From: Methylophilaceae bacterium | GTDB taxonomy: Bacteria; Pseudomonadota; Gammaproteobacteria; Burkholderiales; Methylophilaceae | NCBI GenBank assembly: GCA_028244835.1 | Contig: JAOKBJ010000004.1 | Span: 1 to 64,000, forward strand | DNA: 64,000 bases | Direction of reading: 5' to 3' | Shown: positions 44,168 through 54,471 of the stretch, in pieces | Layout of the letters: each line of letters begins with the position of its first letter | Position numbering within the stretch: the first letter of the stretch is position 1 | Notes under the pieces: model-generated | The model's database searches: none | Seen by the model: the letters and a program-made list of their open reading frames with translations, nothing else | Told to the model about the DNA's origin: nothing | Made by a program: the position numbers and the translations under genes

Positions 44168-44641
44168 ATGACTTTATCTACTTCACAATTAGAAAAAATA
44201 CAGGTACATATTGGAGAATATCTAAATGTTCCAGGAGCATTACTCCCTTTAATGCATGCTATTCAAGACGATCTTGGATTCGTACCAGAAGAATCCTACA
44301 AACCGATTTCAAAAGCTTATAATTTGTCGGTAGCTGAAATTCATGGGTTTGTTACTTTTTATCATCATTTTAGAACACACTTACCAGGAAAAAACATTCT
44401 ACAAATTTGTCGTGCTGAATCTTGCCAGGCTATGGGGTCAGAAAATATTGAAAATTATTGCCAAGAAAAATTGGGAATTGACTACCACCAAACAACTAAA
44501 GACAATTCAATTACTCTAGAACCAGTTTATTGTTTAGGAAATTGTGCCTGCTCACCTGCAATTATGATCAATGAAGACGTAGTCGGGCGAGTAACTCCAG
44601 AAAAAATAGATCAAATTATAAAAGAAGCTAGAGAAAGCTAA
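44168..44641 (+). CDS. fdsG: NAD-dependent formate dehydrogenase gamma subunit
   Basis: The 157-residue NuoE-like thioredoxin-fold subunit has cysteines for one [2Fe-2S] cluster in [10 protein letters not shown] and CLGNCACSP. It passes electrons between FdsA and the flavin subunit FdsB. It is the first gene of fdsGBA-fdhD-fdsD. Its stop overlaps the fdsB start by 1 base (TAATG), a sign of coupled translation. The complex oxidises formate to CO2 in the cytoplasm and makes NADH, the last step of methanol dissimilation. Confidence 0.95.
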   Translation: MTLSTSQLEKIQVHIGEYLNVPGALLPLMHAIQDDLGFVPEESYKPISKAYNLSVAEIHGFVTFYHHFRTHLPGKNILQICRAESCQAMGSENIENYCQEKLGIDYHQTTKDNSITLEPVYCLGNCACSPAIMINEDVVGRVTPEKIDQIIKEARES

Positions 44642-46194
44642 TGTCATATAAAATTTTTATACCCAGAGATTCAAGTTCAATATCATTAGGTGCCGATAAG
44701 GTTTATCAAGAAATATCAAATGAATCTAAAAAAAGAAATATTGATATTAATATTATTCGTAATGGTTCTCGAGGTTTGTTTTGGCTTGAACCCATGATTG
44801 AAGTAGAGACTTCTAAAGGAAGGGTGGCATATGGCCCAGTAACTATTTCTGATATTACCTCGTTATTTGATAATGAGTTTTTCTTGGGTAATAAACACCC
44901 ATTATGTTTAGGAGTTACAGAAGATATAAAATGGTTAAAAAATCAAGAAAGATTAACCTATGCGCGTGTTGGCATAACAAATCCTGTCAGTATTGATGAC
45001 TATGAGGGACTGGATGGATTTAAAGGTCTTAAAAATTCTCTTAAGTTAAGCCAAGAGAATATTGTTAAAGAAATTGCAGATTCTGGTTTAAGAGGCAGAG
45101 GGGGCGCAGCATTCCCAACTGGCATAAAATGGAAAACAGTTTTAGATGCCCCATCGGAAAAGAAATATATTGTTTGTAATGCAGATGAAGGGGATTCTGG
45201 AACTTTCTCTGATCGAATGATAATGGAAAATGATCCTTTTGTTTTGATTGAGGGAATGATTATTGCAGGGCTTGCTGTTGGTGCAGATCAAGGCTATATA
45301 TATTTGCGTTCCGAATATCCCCATGCTTTAGAAATATTAAATGAAGCAATAGATATCGCTTTAAAGAAAGGCTACCTAGGTAAAAATATTCTTGGGTCAG
45401 ACTTTTCTTTTAATTTAGAAGTGACCCGCGCTGCTGGAGCTTATATTTGTGGAGAAGAAACTTCATTACTTGAAAGCCTTGAAGGTAAAAGAGGAATGGT
45501 GAGATATAAGCCACCATTGCCAGCTATAGAAGGTTTGTATGGAAAACCAACTGTAGTTAATAATGTAATATCACTTGCGACAGTTCCGATTATTATGGAT
45601 AAGGGAGCTTCTTTTTACGCTAATTTTGGAATGGGGCGTTCTAAAGGGACCCTTCCTATTCAATTAGCTGGTAATTTAAAACAGACAGGACTAATAGAAA
45701 AAGCTTTCGGTATTTCATTACGAGAACTTTTATATGACTTTGGAGGAGGCTCTGCAACTGGTAAGCCAATTAAAGCCGTCCAGGTTGGAGGCCCTTTAGG
45801 TGCATTTTTACCTGAAGAACAATTTGATACCCCACTAGATTATGAAAAATTTAGTGAAATAAAAGCCGTTGTTGGGCATGGGGGTATCGTTGCATTTGAC
45901 GATACTGTTGATATGTCAAAAATGGCTAGATATTCTTTTGAGTTTTGTGCGATTGAGTCTTGTGGAAAATGCACACCTTGTCGTATTGGATCAACTCGAG
46001 GAATGGAAGTCATTGATAAAATTAAAGGTGGCATAGAGCAAGAAAAAAATGTCTCCTTGTTAAGAGATTTAGGAGATACAATGGTAAATGGCTCACTATG
46101 CGCAATGGGTGGGATGACCCCATTTCCAGTTATAAGCGCATTAAACTTTTTTCCAGAAGACTTTGGACTTGAAAAGACAGAGACTTCGGCATAA
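44641..46194 (+). CDS. fdsB: NAD-dependent formate dehydrogenase beta subunit
   Basis: The 517-residue NuoF-like subunit has an N-terminal thioredoxin-like region of about 120 residues. The FMN/NADH domain follows with SGLRGRGGAAFPTGIKW and NADEGDSGTFSDR. The C terminus has the [4Fe-4S] motif ESCGKCTPCRIGSTRG near residue 440. It reduces NAD+ with electrons from the other subunits. The order of domains is as in Cupriavidus FdsB. fdsA follows after a 41-base gap. Confidence 0.95.
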   Translation: MSYKIFIPRDSSSISLGADKVYQEISNESKKRNIDINIIRNGSRGLFWLEPMIEVETSKGRVAYGPVTISDITSLFDNEFFLGNKHPLCLGVTEDIKWLKNQERLTYARVGITNPVSIDDYEGLDGFKGLKNSLKLSQENIVKEIADSGLRGRGGAAFPTGIKWKTVLDAPSEKKYIVCNADEGDSGTFSDRMIMENDPFVLIEGMIIAGLAVGADQGYIYLRSEYPHALEILNEAIDIALKKGYLGKNILGSDFSFNLEVTRAAGAYICGEETSLLESLEGKRGMVRYKPPLPAIEGLYGKPTVVNNVISLATVPIIMDKGASFYANFGMGRSKGTLPIQLAGNLKQTGLIEKAFGISLRELLYDFGGGSATGKPIKAVQVGGPLGAFLPEEQFDTPLDYEKFSEIKAVVGHGGIVAFDDTVDMSKMARYSFEFCAIESCGKCTPCRIGSTRGMEVIDKIKGGIEQEKNVSLLRDLGDTMVNGSLCAMGGMTPFPVISALNFFPEDFGLEKTETSA

Positions 46195-46235
46195 AATTAT
46201 AAGATTAACTAATATAATTAATAACTTAAATATAT

Positions 46236-49079
46236 ATGGATGATACAAAAGATTTCGGTACACCAAAAAAAAGCTCTGAAAAGTTAATCGAGCTAAATAT
46301 TGATGGAATTGAAGTTTCAGTTCCTGAGGGCACTTCTATAATGCGCGCAGCTTCTGAAGCAGGCGTGAGTGTTCCAAAATTATGCGCAACGGATAGCTTA
46401 GATCCGTTTGGGTCATGTCGACTATGTCTTGTTGAGATTGAAGGCAAGCGAGGTTATCCAGCATCTTGTACTACTCCAGTAGAGCAAGATTTAAAAGTAC
46501 ATACTCAAACACCAAAATTAGCTGACATCAGAAAAGGTGTAATGGAGTTATACATCTCCGATCACCCATTAGATTGTTTAACATGTGCTACAAATGGTGA
46601 TTGTGAACTTCAAGACATGGCTGGAGCAGTTGGCTTAAGAGATGTTCGCTATGGCTATGATGGTGATAATCATTTGAAATCGGAAAAAGACGAATCTAAC
46701 CCGTATTTTACCTTTGATCCATCAAAATGTATTGTATGTTCAAGGTGTGTTCGAGCTTGCGAAGAAACTCAAGGAACATATGCATTAACAATAGATGGAA
46801 GAGGTTTTGAATCAAAAGTTTCTGCTGGAAATAAAGATTTTATGGATTCAGAATGTGTTTCTTGTGGGGCATGTGTTCAGGCTTGCCCCACAGCAACCCT
46901 AGTAGAAAAAAGCATTATTGATCATGGACAGCCAGAAAGGTCAGTAACAACAACTTGTGCATATTGTGGAGTTGGTTGCTCTTTTAATGCTGAGATGCAG
47001 GGCGAAGAAGTGGTTAGGATGACACCAAATAAGGATGGAGGGGCTAACCATGGACATTCTTGTGTAAAAGGTCGATTTGCATGGGGATATACAACTCATA
47101 AAGACCGTATAACAACTCCGATGATCAGAAAAAGCATTAAAGACCCGTGGAAAAAAGTCTCTATGGAAGAAGCAATTAATTATGCAGCGTTAGAAATTAA
47201 AAGAATACAAAAAAAATATGGATTTGATTCAGTAGGGGCAATTTCTTCCTCAAGATGCACTAATGAAGAAACTTATTTAATGCAAAAAATTGTCAGAGCA
47301 GCATATGGAAATAATAATATTGATACCTGCGCAAGAGTTTGCCATTCCCCGACAGGTTATGGATTAAAGTCTACAATAGGTGAGTCTTCCGGTACACAAA
47401 ATTTTGATTCAGTTATGAAGTCAGATGTCATCATGATCATTGGAGCAAACCCAACAGATGGCCATCCAGTATTTGCTTCACAAATGAAGAGAAGATTAAG
47501 AGAAGGTGCCAAATTAATCATTGTTGACCCAAGAGAAATAGACTTAGTTAAGAATACTCCACATGTAAAAGCAGATTTTCATCTAAAACTAAAGCCAGGC
47601 ACTAATGTCGCTACTATAAACTCTTTAGCACACGTTGTTGTTAAAGAAGGACTGCTAGATGAAGATTTTATTAAAAATAGATGTGAATCGGAAGCGTTTA
47701 ATTATTGGAAGGATTTCATCTCAAAAGAAGAAAACTCCCCTGAATTTTTAGAGGCAGAAACAGGTATTCCAGCTCTCTTAGTTAGGAAAGCTGCTAGATT
47801 ATTTGCACAAAAAGGTAACAGTGCAATTTATTACGGACTAGGTGTGACTGAGCATAGCCAAGGATCAACAATGGTTATGGGAATAGCTAACCTTACAATG
47901 GCTACGGGGAATATAGGAAGAGAAGGTGTTGGTATTAATCCATTAAGAGGCCAGAATAATGTTCAAGGGGCATGTGATATGGGTTCGTTTCCACATGAAT
48001 TTCCTGGATACAGGCATGTTTCAGATGTAGCTACTCAAAATTTATTTGAAAGTGCATGGAATACCGAGTTATATAAGGAACCAGGATTAAGAATTCCGAA
48101 TATGTTAGATGGTGCAATATCCGGTAAATTTAAATCAGTTTATTGCGAAGGTGAAGACATTGCACAATCTGATCCAGATACTCAGCACGTAACTCATGCT
48201 CTAGAATCTATGGAATGCGTAATAGTACAAGATTTATTTTTAAACGAAACAGCTATGTATGCGCATGTATTTTTGCCGGGATCATCATTTTTAGAAAAAA
48301 ATGGTACCTTCACAAATGCCGAGAGAAGAATTTCTAGAGTTAGAAAAGTGATGTCACCGAAAAATGGTTATGAAGATTGGGAAATAACTCAAATGCTTTC
48401 AAATGCCCTAGGGTACCCAATGAATTACAAACATGCGAGTGAAATTATGGATGAAATTGCAGAATTAACTCCACAATTCCAAGGTGTTAGTTTTGATAAG
48501 TTAGATAAATTAGGAAGTATTCAGTGGCCTTGCAACGAACAACATAGCGAAGGTACACCTACAATGCATGTTGATGAATTTGTTCGAGGAAAAGGAAAAT
48601 TCTTTATTACAGAATATATTCCTACTACTGAAAAAGTTAATAATAAATTTCCTCTTATTTTAACGACAGGTCGTATATTAGCTCATTATAATGTTGGGGC
48701 TCAGACAAGAAGGACAAATAATATAGAGTGGCATGATGAGGATTTGATTGAAATTCACCCTCATGATGCTGAAGATCGAGGAATAAATGAACAAGATTGG
48801 GTTGGTATTAATAGTCGCGCTGGCGATACAGTTTTAAGAGCAAAAATAACTGATCGCGTTCAGCCTGGTGTTGTGTATACAACTTTTCATCATCCAGTGT
48901 CAGGTGCAAATGTAATAACAACTGATAATTCAGATTGGGCAACAAATTGCCCAGAATTTAAAGTTACAGCCGTTCAGGTAACAAAAGTTACACAACCTTC
49001 GGATTGGCAAGAAAAATATCAAAAATTTAGTGAGAAACAAATTGACCTTGTAAAAAAGAACGAGGAAAAGGTTAATTAG
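46236..49079 (+). CDS. fdsA: NAD-dependent formate dehydrogenase alpha subunit (Mo-bisMGD)
   Basis: The 947-residue catalytic subunit starts with a [2Fe-2S] ferredoxin domain (CATDSLDPFGSCRLC) and a His-Cys segment (DHPLDCLTC). Two [4Fe-4S] clusters follow (CIVCSRCVRAC and CVSCGACVQAC), and then a further cluster next to the cofactor (CAYCGVGCSF). The active-site residue is Cys about 369 in CARVCHSP, so it is a cysteine, not selenocysteine, enzyme. The C-terminal molybdopterin dinucleotide domain ends around YTTFHHP. Formate oxidation here depends on bis-MGD from the neighbouring Moco genes. No clear Shine-Dalgarno sequence precedes the ATG. Confidence 0.96.
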   Translation: MDDTKDFGTPKKSSEKLIELNIDGIEVSVPEGTSIMRAASEAGVSVPKLCATDSLDPFGSCRLCLVEIEGKRGYPASCTTPVEQDLKVHTQTPKLADIRKGVMELYISDHPLDCLTCATNGDCELQDMAGAVGLRDVRYGYDGDNHLKSEKDESNPYFTFDPSKCIVCSRCVRACEETQGTYALTIDGRGFESKVSAGNKDFMDSECVSCGACVQACPTATLVEKSIIDHGQPERSVTTTCAYCGVGCSFNAEMQGEEVVRMTPNKDGGANHGHSCVKGRFAWGYTTHKDRITTPMIRKSIKDPWKKVSMEEAINYAALEIKRIQKKYGFDSVGAISSSRCTNEETYLMQKIVRAAYGNNNIDTCARVCHSPTGYGLKSTIGESSGTQNFDSVMKSDVIMIIGANPTDGHPVFASQMKRRLREGAKLIIVDPREIDLVKNTPHVKADFHLKLKPGTNVATINSLAHVVVKEGLLDEDFIKNRCESEAFNYWKDFISKEENSPEFLEAETGIPALLVRKAARLFAQKGNSAIYYGLGVTEHSQGSTMVMGIANLTMATGNIGREGVGINPLRGQNNVQGACDMGSFPHEFPGYRHVSDVATQNLFESAWNTELYKEPGLRIPNMLDGAISGKFKSVYCEGEDIAQSDPDTQHVTHALESMECVIVQDLFLNETAMYAHVFLPGSSFLEKNGTFTNAERRISRVRKVMSPKNGYEDWEITQMLSNALGYPMNYKHASEIMDEIAELTPQFQGVSFDKLDKLGSIQWPCNEQHSEGTPTMHVDEFVRGKGKFFITEYIPTTEKVNNKFPLILTTGRILAHYNVGAQTRRTNNIEWHDEDLIEIHPHDAEDRGINEQDWVGINSRAGDTVLRAKITDRVQPGVVYTTFHHPVSGANVITTDNSDWATNCPEFKVTAVQVTKVTQPSDWQEKYQKFSEKQIDLVKKNEEKVN

Positions 49080-49086
49080 AATCTAA

Positions 49087-49902
49087 GTGACTCGATCTAA
49101 ATTTATTCAAACAAAAAAAACTGTAACACTTGCAAAAGCCCATAAAAGTTCATCTATAAAAGATGAAGTCCAGGAAAATATAGCAGAAGAGACTCCAATT
49201 GCTCTAATTTACAATGGAATATCCCATGTTGTGATGATGGGTTCACCGTCTGATTTAGAAGATTTTGCAGTAGGATTTTCTGTTACAGAAGGAATTGTAA
49301 ATGATATATCTGATATATATTCAATTGAAATAAAATGTAAAGATGAGGGTATTGAGTTAAATGTTGAAATTTCTTCTGAATGCTTTGCAAAGCTAAAAGA
49401 GGTTAGAAGAAATTTAACTGGTAGAACTGGGTGTGGACTCTGTGGAGCAGAGAGTTTATCTCAGGCGATGAGAATACCTAAAGTAAAAATTTCTAACCCA
49501 CATTTTTATTCTAAGCATATTCTTAAAGCACTAAAGAACTTCTCTAATGATCAAAGATTACAAAAAAAGACTGGGGCAACTCATGCATCAGCTATATTCT
49601 CAGCAACAGGGGATTTAAAGATAATTCGAGAGGATGTTGGACGACATATAGCTTTGGATAAATTAATAGGAGCTAGTCTTAAAAATAAAATTTGTGAAAG
49701 TGATTTTGTTGTTACATCTAGTAGGGCCAGTTATGAAATGGTTCAAAAAATAGCATACTTTAATTTAAAACTCTTAGTCGCAATTTCTGCACCAACTGGT
49801 CTAGCGATTAGGATGGCAGACAATCTTGATATTACTTTGATTGGTTTTGCTAGAGAAGCACGGTATACAATATATAGTCACAACCTAAGAATTATAGAGT
49901 AA
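49087..49902 (+). CDS. fdhD: Formate dehydrogenase accessory sulfurtransferase FdhD/FdsC
   Basis: The 271-residue protein matches FdhD: SPSDLEDFAVGFSVTEGI, the cysteine pair in TGCGLCGAES near residue 118, and IREDVGRHIALDKLIG. FdhD passes sulfur to the molybdenum cofactor before insertion into formate dehydrogenase. The start is a GTG 7 bases after the fdsA stop. It occupies the fdsC position of the operon, and fdsD follows after 9 bases. Confidence 0.94.
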   Translation: MTRSKFIQTKKTVTLAKAHKSSSIKDEVQENIAEETPIALIYNGISHVVMMGSPSDLEDFAVGFSVTEGIVNDISDIYSIEIKCKDEGIELNVEISSECFAKLKEVRRNLTGRTGCGLCGAESLSQAMRIPKVKISNPHFYSKHILKALKNFSNDQRLQKKTGATHASAIFSATGDLKIIREDVGRHIALDKLIGASLKNKICESDFVVTSSRASYEMVQKIAYFNLKLLVAISAPTGLAIRMADNLDITLIGFAREARYTIYSHNLRIIE

Positions 49903-49911
49903 AATTCTGGA

Positions 49912-50127
49912 ATGAATAATAATCTAGTCACTATGGCCAACCAAATTGGAGGTTTTTTTAAAAGCTATCCAGACAAAGAGCAGGCTACAAAAGATATTGC
50001 TGTGCATATGAAGAAATTCTGGCCACCCGTTATGCGAAAAGAAATAATCGAGTACGTTGATTCATCTGAAGATAATTTATTAGATGATATGGTTAATGAA
50101 GCAATAAAGAAATACTTAAAAGATTAA
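49912..50127 (+). CDS. fdsD: Formate dehydrogenase delta subunit
   Basis: This 71-residue protein matches FdsD in size and sequence pattern: MANQIGGFFKSYP near the start, then DIAVHMKKFWPPVMRKEI. FdsD is a small subunit needed for assembly or stability of the NAD-dependent formate dehydrogenase. It ends the operon. The last 4 bases overlap the convergent ArnT-like gene, and no separate terminator is visible. Confidence 0.9.
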   Translation: MNNNLVTMANQIGGFFKSYPDKEQATKDIAVHMKKFWPPVMRKEIIEYVDSSEDNLLDDMVNEAIKKYLKD

Positions 50128-51770
50128 AGATTTATTTCTTTAGTTAGTAAAATAAAATAATTTTTATCTATTAATCGTCTCCCTTTCCAAATTTCTCCCC
50201 ATAACTTATATTCTGCTGGGATATTTTTTTCTTCAGTCAGCGAGACTAATGCAAGCCTACAGTCTTTATTTTCTAAATTCGGATTAGTACCTTTAATTCC
50301 AGTATAGTAATGCAATAAATTTATTTGGCTATCAGATAAGTTGTTAACGTAAACGCAAGATGAGGTCTTTATAAGTTGTTGCTTTACATCAGTGAAAATT
50401 AGTTTGTAATTTTTACGGTTATCAATAAATGGGCCCCACAGAGTTATTAATGTTACCCATACCATTGTTATTCCCAATGCCCAGTTAGTGATTGCTGATC
50501 GGTTTGTAATTTTGAATTTTATAATAGAAGTTATCCATAGTAACGTTATTACTAAGGCAAATAGAAAGCTAAATAATTTAAATTCGGCAATATAATTTGC
50601 TGATGAATAAAACATACGCTCATATATTTTTTCAGGCATTTCAGACATCATTGCAAACCAACCTAGCCAAATTAGAAACCCAATACAACCAAAAATTAAT
50701 ATCCCAAACCAGTTTAATGCGCTTGCAGTGCTTCTATTTAATTTATCAATAGCACCAACAGCAATAATTGATAACGGAATCGTGAATGGAATGAGGTTTG
50801 TTTGGTTAGGATTACCTGTTATAGATACTCCTATGAATAAAACTAGTAAGAAAGCAATTGGAATTTGAAGCTTTCTTTGACTTAAAATTAATTTATAGTC
50901 TCTAAAAATGAGCCAGATAGCTAGTGGGAGTGCAGGCCATGTAAACCATAATATTCCCTGAAAATGATAATTAAATAATAATTTAGATGAAGTCTGTATT
51001 GTTGTTAACCAAGATATGAAAAGTTCTGGTTCTAGATAGTGGAAAGAATAGACCCAAGGAGCAACTACTAGGCTAGCTATAGTTATAGATATACCCAGAA
51101 AAATAAAATATCGTCTATTCCTCCAATTGTTAAAAATAAGTAAAAATAAGGATGATAAAAAGATAATAACTATAGGAGCAATACCACCTGATAAAAAAGC
51201 TATTCCTGAGCCGAAGCCAAGAACCAAACTTGCTCGAAAAGGCCTTCTAAAATATAGTGAAAGAGCATACAGACTCATTGTGTAGCCCAAAAGTGTTGCT
51301 ATCTCTGGAATTAAGCTATGTATATTTAGTATTAGCCCAACTGATCCGATAAAAATTAAACCAGCTTGGCGACCAAAGCCCTGCCCCCACAATTCTCTAG
51401 TCATTAATCCAAGGCTTATTAGTATTAAACTAATCCAAAATATATTTGATAATCTAGCAGCATCATGTAATGAAAGTATAGGTGAAAAAATTTTACCAAA
51501 TGCTGCAGCAACATAAGGATATAAAGGGGGATTTATTATTATATGTTCGCTTGCTGCCATTGGAAGAATTATTAAATTATTTTGAATGATATCTAAAATA
51601 ATGCTAATAGAGGTGGATTCTAGTGGGCGCCATGGCTCATGCCCAATTAAACCAGTGCAGAGAAAAATTACTAATAATATAAAAAATAAATGTAATTTTG
51701 TTTTCTCTCCAAGCTTTTTCCTTGGGGTTGACATATTGCCTTGCCAATCATGTTCAAGATTAAATTTCAT
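50124..51770 (-). CDS. ArnT/PMT-like membrane glycosyltransferase
   Basis: The 548-residue protein has about eleven to twelve membrane segments and a C-terminal soluble part of about 100 residues. The first periplasmic loop contains GHEPWRPLESTS, followed by IIINPPLYPYVAAAFG, the pattern of PMT/ArnT family GT-C enzymes with a catalytic acidic residue in that loop. It probably moves a sugar from undecaprenyl phosphate to a lipid or glycan. Which one is not clear, since no arn operon is present. The terminator between this gene and rpmE serves the rpmE side. Confidence 0.78.
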   Translation of the reverse strand: MKFNLEHDWQGNMSTPRKKLGEKTKLHLFFILLVIFLCTGLIGHEPWRPLESTSISIILDIIQNNLIILPMAASEHIIINPPLYPYVAAAFGKIFSPILSLHDAARLSNIFWISLILISLGLMTRELWGQGFGRQAGLIFIGSVGLILNIHSLIPEIATLLGYTMSLYALSLYFRRPFRASLVLGFGSGIAFLSGGIAPIVIIFLSSLFLLIFNNWRNRRYFIFLGISITIASLVVAPWVYSFHYLEPELFISWLTTIQTSSKLLFNYHFQGILWFTWPALPLAIWLIFRDYKLILSQRKLQIPIAFLLVLFIGVSITGNPNQTNLIPFTIPLSIIAVGAIDKLNRSTASALNWFGILIFGCIGFLIWLGWFAMMSEMPEKIYERMFYSSANYIAEFKLFSFLFALVITLLWITSIIKFKITNRSAITNWALGITMVWVTLITLWGPFIDNRKNYKLIFTDVKQQLIKTSSCVYVNNLSDSQINLLHYYTGIKGTNPNLENKDCRLALVSLTEEKNIPAEYKLWGEIWKGRRLIDKNYFILLTKEINL

Positions 51771-51783
51771 ATTAATTAATCAT

Positions 51784-51818
51784 ATACAAAAAAAGCAGCC
51801 TAGCTGCTTTTTTTGTAT
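51784..51818. terminator. Bidirectional terminator downstream of rpmE
   Basis: ATACAAAAAAAGCAG and CTGCTTTTTTTGTAT form a long stem around a 5-base loop, with A and T runs on either side. It lies 27 bases past the rpmE stop and upstream of the ArnT-like gene, both on the minus strand. Confidence 0.9.
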
Positions 51819-51844
51819 ATTATTTACGATTGAAGTACGCAAAT

Positions 51845-52045
51845 TTACATTCCGTATTTTTTCTTGAATTTTTCAACCCTACCCGCAGTATCAAGAATTT
51901 TTTGCTTGCCTGTATAAAAAGGATGGCATAAGGAACAAACTTCGATGGTCATATCTTTACCGATAGTTGATTGTGTTTTAAACTTATTACCGCAACTACA
52001 GGCTACGTTAACTTCTGGGTAATTAGGATGCGTATCTTTTTTCAT
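51845..52045 (-). CDS. rpmE: 50S ribosomal protein L31
   Basis: The 66-residue protein is a zinc-type L31. The metal-binding cysteines are in ACSCGNKF and [13 protein letters not shown], and the start [12 protein letters not shown] is typical. It is a surface protein of the large ribosomal subunit. It sits downstream of rho on the same strand, an order common in proteobacteria. An inverted repeat (ATCATTGAT / ATCAATGAT, 52082-52111) lies between the two genes and lacks a T run. Confidence 0.95.
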   Translation of the reverse strand: MKKDTHPNYPEVNVACSCGNKFKTQSTIGKDMTIEVCSLCHPFYTGKQKILDTAGRVEKFKKKYGM

Positions 52046-52121
52046 AGTAGTTTATAATCTTTTGAATTTAAGAACTGAATTATCATTGATATTTTCGAAA
52101 AAATCAATGATTTGTTTAGTT

Positions 52122-53378
52122 TTACTTCCTCATACTGTTAAAGAAATCATCATTATTTTTCGTTGATTTTACTTTGTCTAAGAGAAATTCCATTGCTTCT
52201 ACATCCTCCATTGGGTAAAGTAATTTCCTTAGAACCCAAATTTTTTGGAGAATCTCTTGAGGTATTAATAATTCCTCTCTGCGTGTACCTGATTTGTTTA
52301 CATTAATTGCTGGGTAGGTTCTTTTTTCAGCCATTTTACGATCTAGATGAATTTCCATGTTGCCTGTACCCTTAAATTCTTCATATATTACGTCATCCAT
52401 TCGAGACCCAGTATCAACTAATGCGGTAGCAATTATCGTTAAAGAGCCACCTTCTTCAATATTTCTAGCGGCACCAAAGAAACGTTTTGGTTTTTGGAGT
52501 GCATTTGCATCAACACCACCAGTTAGAACTTTTCCTGAGGAAGGTATTACTGTGTTGTAGGCCCGTGCAAGTCTTGTAATCGAGTCAAGAAGAATGACTA
52601 CATCTTTTTTATGCTCAATTAATCTTTTTGCCTTTTCAAGAACCATATCTGCTACTTGGACATGCCTTGTTGCAGGCTCGTCAAAGGTTGATGCCACTAC
52701 TTCACCTTTAACAGAGCGAGTCATTTCTGTAACTTCTTCAGGTCTTTCGTCAATTAATAAGACAATTAGAGATACATCTGGATGATTTGAGGTTATTGCA
52801 TGAGCAATATTTTGTAACATAACAGTTTTACCACTTTTGGGACTGGCAACGATTAATCCACGTTGACCTTTACCTATGGGCGCTATCATATCAATAACTC
52901 TGCTAGTATTATTCTCTTCGCCTCCTGTGTCTCTTTCAAGAGTTAGCGGTTCAGTTGGAAATAAAGGTGTAAGATTTTCAAATAAAATCTTATTCTTTGT
53001 ATTTTCTGGAGCATCATTGTTAACTTTATCAACTTTAACTAATGCAAAATAACGCTCACTATCTTTCGGTGTTCTAATCTCACCTTCAATAGTATCGCCT
53101 GTATGAAGATTAAAGCGTCTAATTTGTGATGGTGAAACGTAAATATCATCTGTTCCTGCGAGGTATGATGCCGCAGCCGACCTTAAAAATCCAAAACCGT
53201 CTTGAAGAACTTCTAATGTTCCGTCACCAAATAACGTATCACCATTTTTTGCTTTGTTTTTGAGAATCGCAAATATGAGATCTTGTTTGCGCATCCTTCC
53301 TGTATTCTCAATTTTGTCTGCAATTGCTAAATCTACAATTTCAGCTACAGGTAAGTGTTTTAGATCAGATAAATGCAT
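52122..53378 (-). CDS. rho: Transcription termination factor Rho
   Basis: The 418-residue protein has the N-terminal RNA-binding domain ([18 protein letters not shown], then GFGFLRS near residue 65). The ATPase core shows Walker [12 protein letters not shown] near residue 183, the DERPEEV motif, and Walker [17 protein letters not shown]. It forms the hexameric RNA helicase that ends transcription. The length is the same as in other proteobacteria, with no insertion. trxA lies 4 bases upstream on the same strand. Confidence 0.97.
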   Translation of the reverse strand: MHLSDLKHLPVAEIVDLAIADKIENTGRMRKQDLIFAILKNKAKNGDTLFGDGTLEVLQDGFGFLRSAAASYLAGTDDIYVSPSQIRRFNLHTGDTIEGEIRTPKDSERYFALVKVDKVNNDAPENTKNKILFENLTPLFPTEPLTLERDTGGEENNTSRVIDMIAPIGKGQRGLIVASPKSGKTVMLQNIAHAITSNHPDVSLIVLLIDERPEEVTEMTRSVKGEVVASTFDEPATRHVQVADMVLEKAKRLIEHKKDVVILLDSITRLARAYNTVIPSSGKVLTGGVDANALQKPKRFFGAARNIEEGGSLTIIATALVDTGSRMDDVIYEEFKGTGNMEIHLDRKMAEKRTYPAINVNKSGTRREELLIPQEILQKIWVLRKLLYPMEDVEAMEFLLDKVKSTKNNDDFFNSMRK

Positions 53379-53382
53379 ATTT

Positions 53383-53709
53383 TTATAAGTTACTGTCGAT
53401 AAAAGCTGTTAGTTGAGATTTTGATAGAGCACCAACTTTGGTAGCTTCTACATTACCATTTTTAAAAATCATAAGAGTTGGTATCCCACGAACACCATAC
53501 TTCTGAGGCGTCTTTTGATTGTCGTCTATATTAAGCTTAGATATTTTTAATTTTCCAGAATATTCAGCTGTAAGGGAGTCTAGAATTGGGGCTATCATTT
53601 TGCATGGGCCACACCACTCCGCCCAGTAATCTACTAATACTGGCAAATTTGACTGAAGAACTTCTTCTTCAAAGGTATCATCAGTTAGATGAGAGATAGT
53701 ATTGCTCAT
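53383..53709 (-). CDS. trxA: Thioredoxin
   Basis: The 108-residue protein is a standard thioredoxin with the redox-active WCGPCK motif near residues 31-36 and the cis-proline in RGIPTLMIF. It keeps cytoplasmic protein thiols reduced. It is upstream of rho with a 4-base gap, the trxA-rho-rpmE order found in many beta- and gammaproteobacteria. Confidence 0.96.
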   Translation of the reverse strand: MSNTISHLTDDTFEEEVLQSNLPVLVDYWAEWCGPCKMIAPILDSLTAEYSGKLKISKLNIDDNQKTPQKYGVRGIPTLMIFKNGNVEATKVGALSKSQLTAFIDSNL

Positions 53710-53809
53710 AATTTCTTAGGTACTTTATATAAATTTTATTTTGAGTTTATGGTTTTGGTCTATTGGTGTCTTACTTGAAATGAAATGATAATGCAAAAAA
53801 AAATTATAA

Positions 53810-54403
53810 TCAATATTTATTTTTAAAGCTTTCATCCAACTCAAACAAAGGAACAACTAATTTAACACCTTTTGATGATTTAGCAATCTGAATTGCTTCA
53901 TCAGCTTCTTTATTATTAACTATCCCAAGCAGGTATATAACATCATTTTCTGTCATAATTTTTACGTGTAAAGGATGTACTTCATTTTTTAATTCTAAAA
54001 ATAATCTTGTTTTAACATTGCTTGTTGTTATTGTATCTTTTGCTCTTTGTTTGATTTTGCATGCTTGGCCAACAACCATTTTGTTATGAACTGTTTTAAC
54101 ATCTTCTATTTTAGAAAGTGCATCAGTTATTTTAATTTTTACCTCTTCAGTAGGGACTTCACCTACTATGACAATAGCTTTATTGTAAACTATTAAATTA
54201 AAATGACTTTTTTGTTTCTCTTTTTCAGTAATTTCAGCAATTGGGTTCCATGCAGCAAGAAATATTTTGTTGTCTATAACTTGGGTTTCAGTTGTCCTTC
54301 TATCTGCAATTGATGAAGGAATAGCCATAATTGTTGACGGAGCGCACCCTATCAATTGAGCGATAAATAAAATAAAAAGTATAAAAAGCTTGTATGATTT
54401 CAT
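53810..54403 (-). CDS. dolP: BON-domain outer-membrane lipoprotein, DolP (YraP)-like
   Basis: A lipoprotein signal peptide ends in LIGC, with the lipidated cysteine at residue 20. Two BON domains of about 65 residues each follow (VYNKAIVIVGEVPTEEVKI and MTENDVIYLLGIVNNKEADEA). At 197 residues it matches DolP, which supports outer-membrane integrity. It is divergent from rsmI, as dolP is near rsmI in E. coli, though the usual yraN and diaA between them are missing here. Confidence 0.85.
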   Translation of the reverse strand: MKSYKLFILFILFIAQLIGCAPSTIMAIPSSIADRRTTETQVIDNKIFLAAWNPIAEITEKEKQKSHFNLIVYNKAIVIVGEVPTEEVKIKITDALSKIEDVKTVHNKMVVGQACKIKQRAKDTITTSNVKTRLFLELKNEVHPLHVKIMTENDVIYLLGIVNNKEADEAIQIAKSSKGVKLVVPLFELDESFKNKY

Positions 54404-54471
54404 TAAGAATAATTATATAGCTAAATAATTTTTTTAGAAACTAAATTGAACAAATCTTAAATATATTTATT

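Noticed and set aside
52082-52111. Inverted repeat between rho and rpmE as a terminator
   Set aside because: The 9-bp stem has a 12-base loop and no T run on the minus strand, so intrinsic termination is unlikely.
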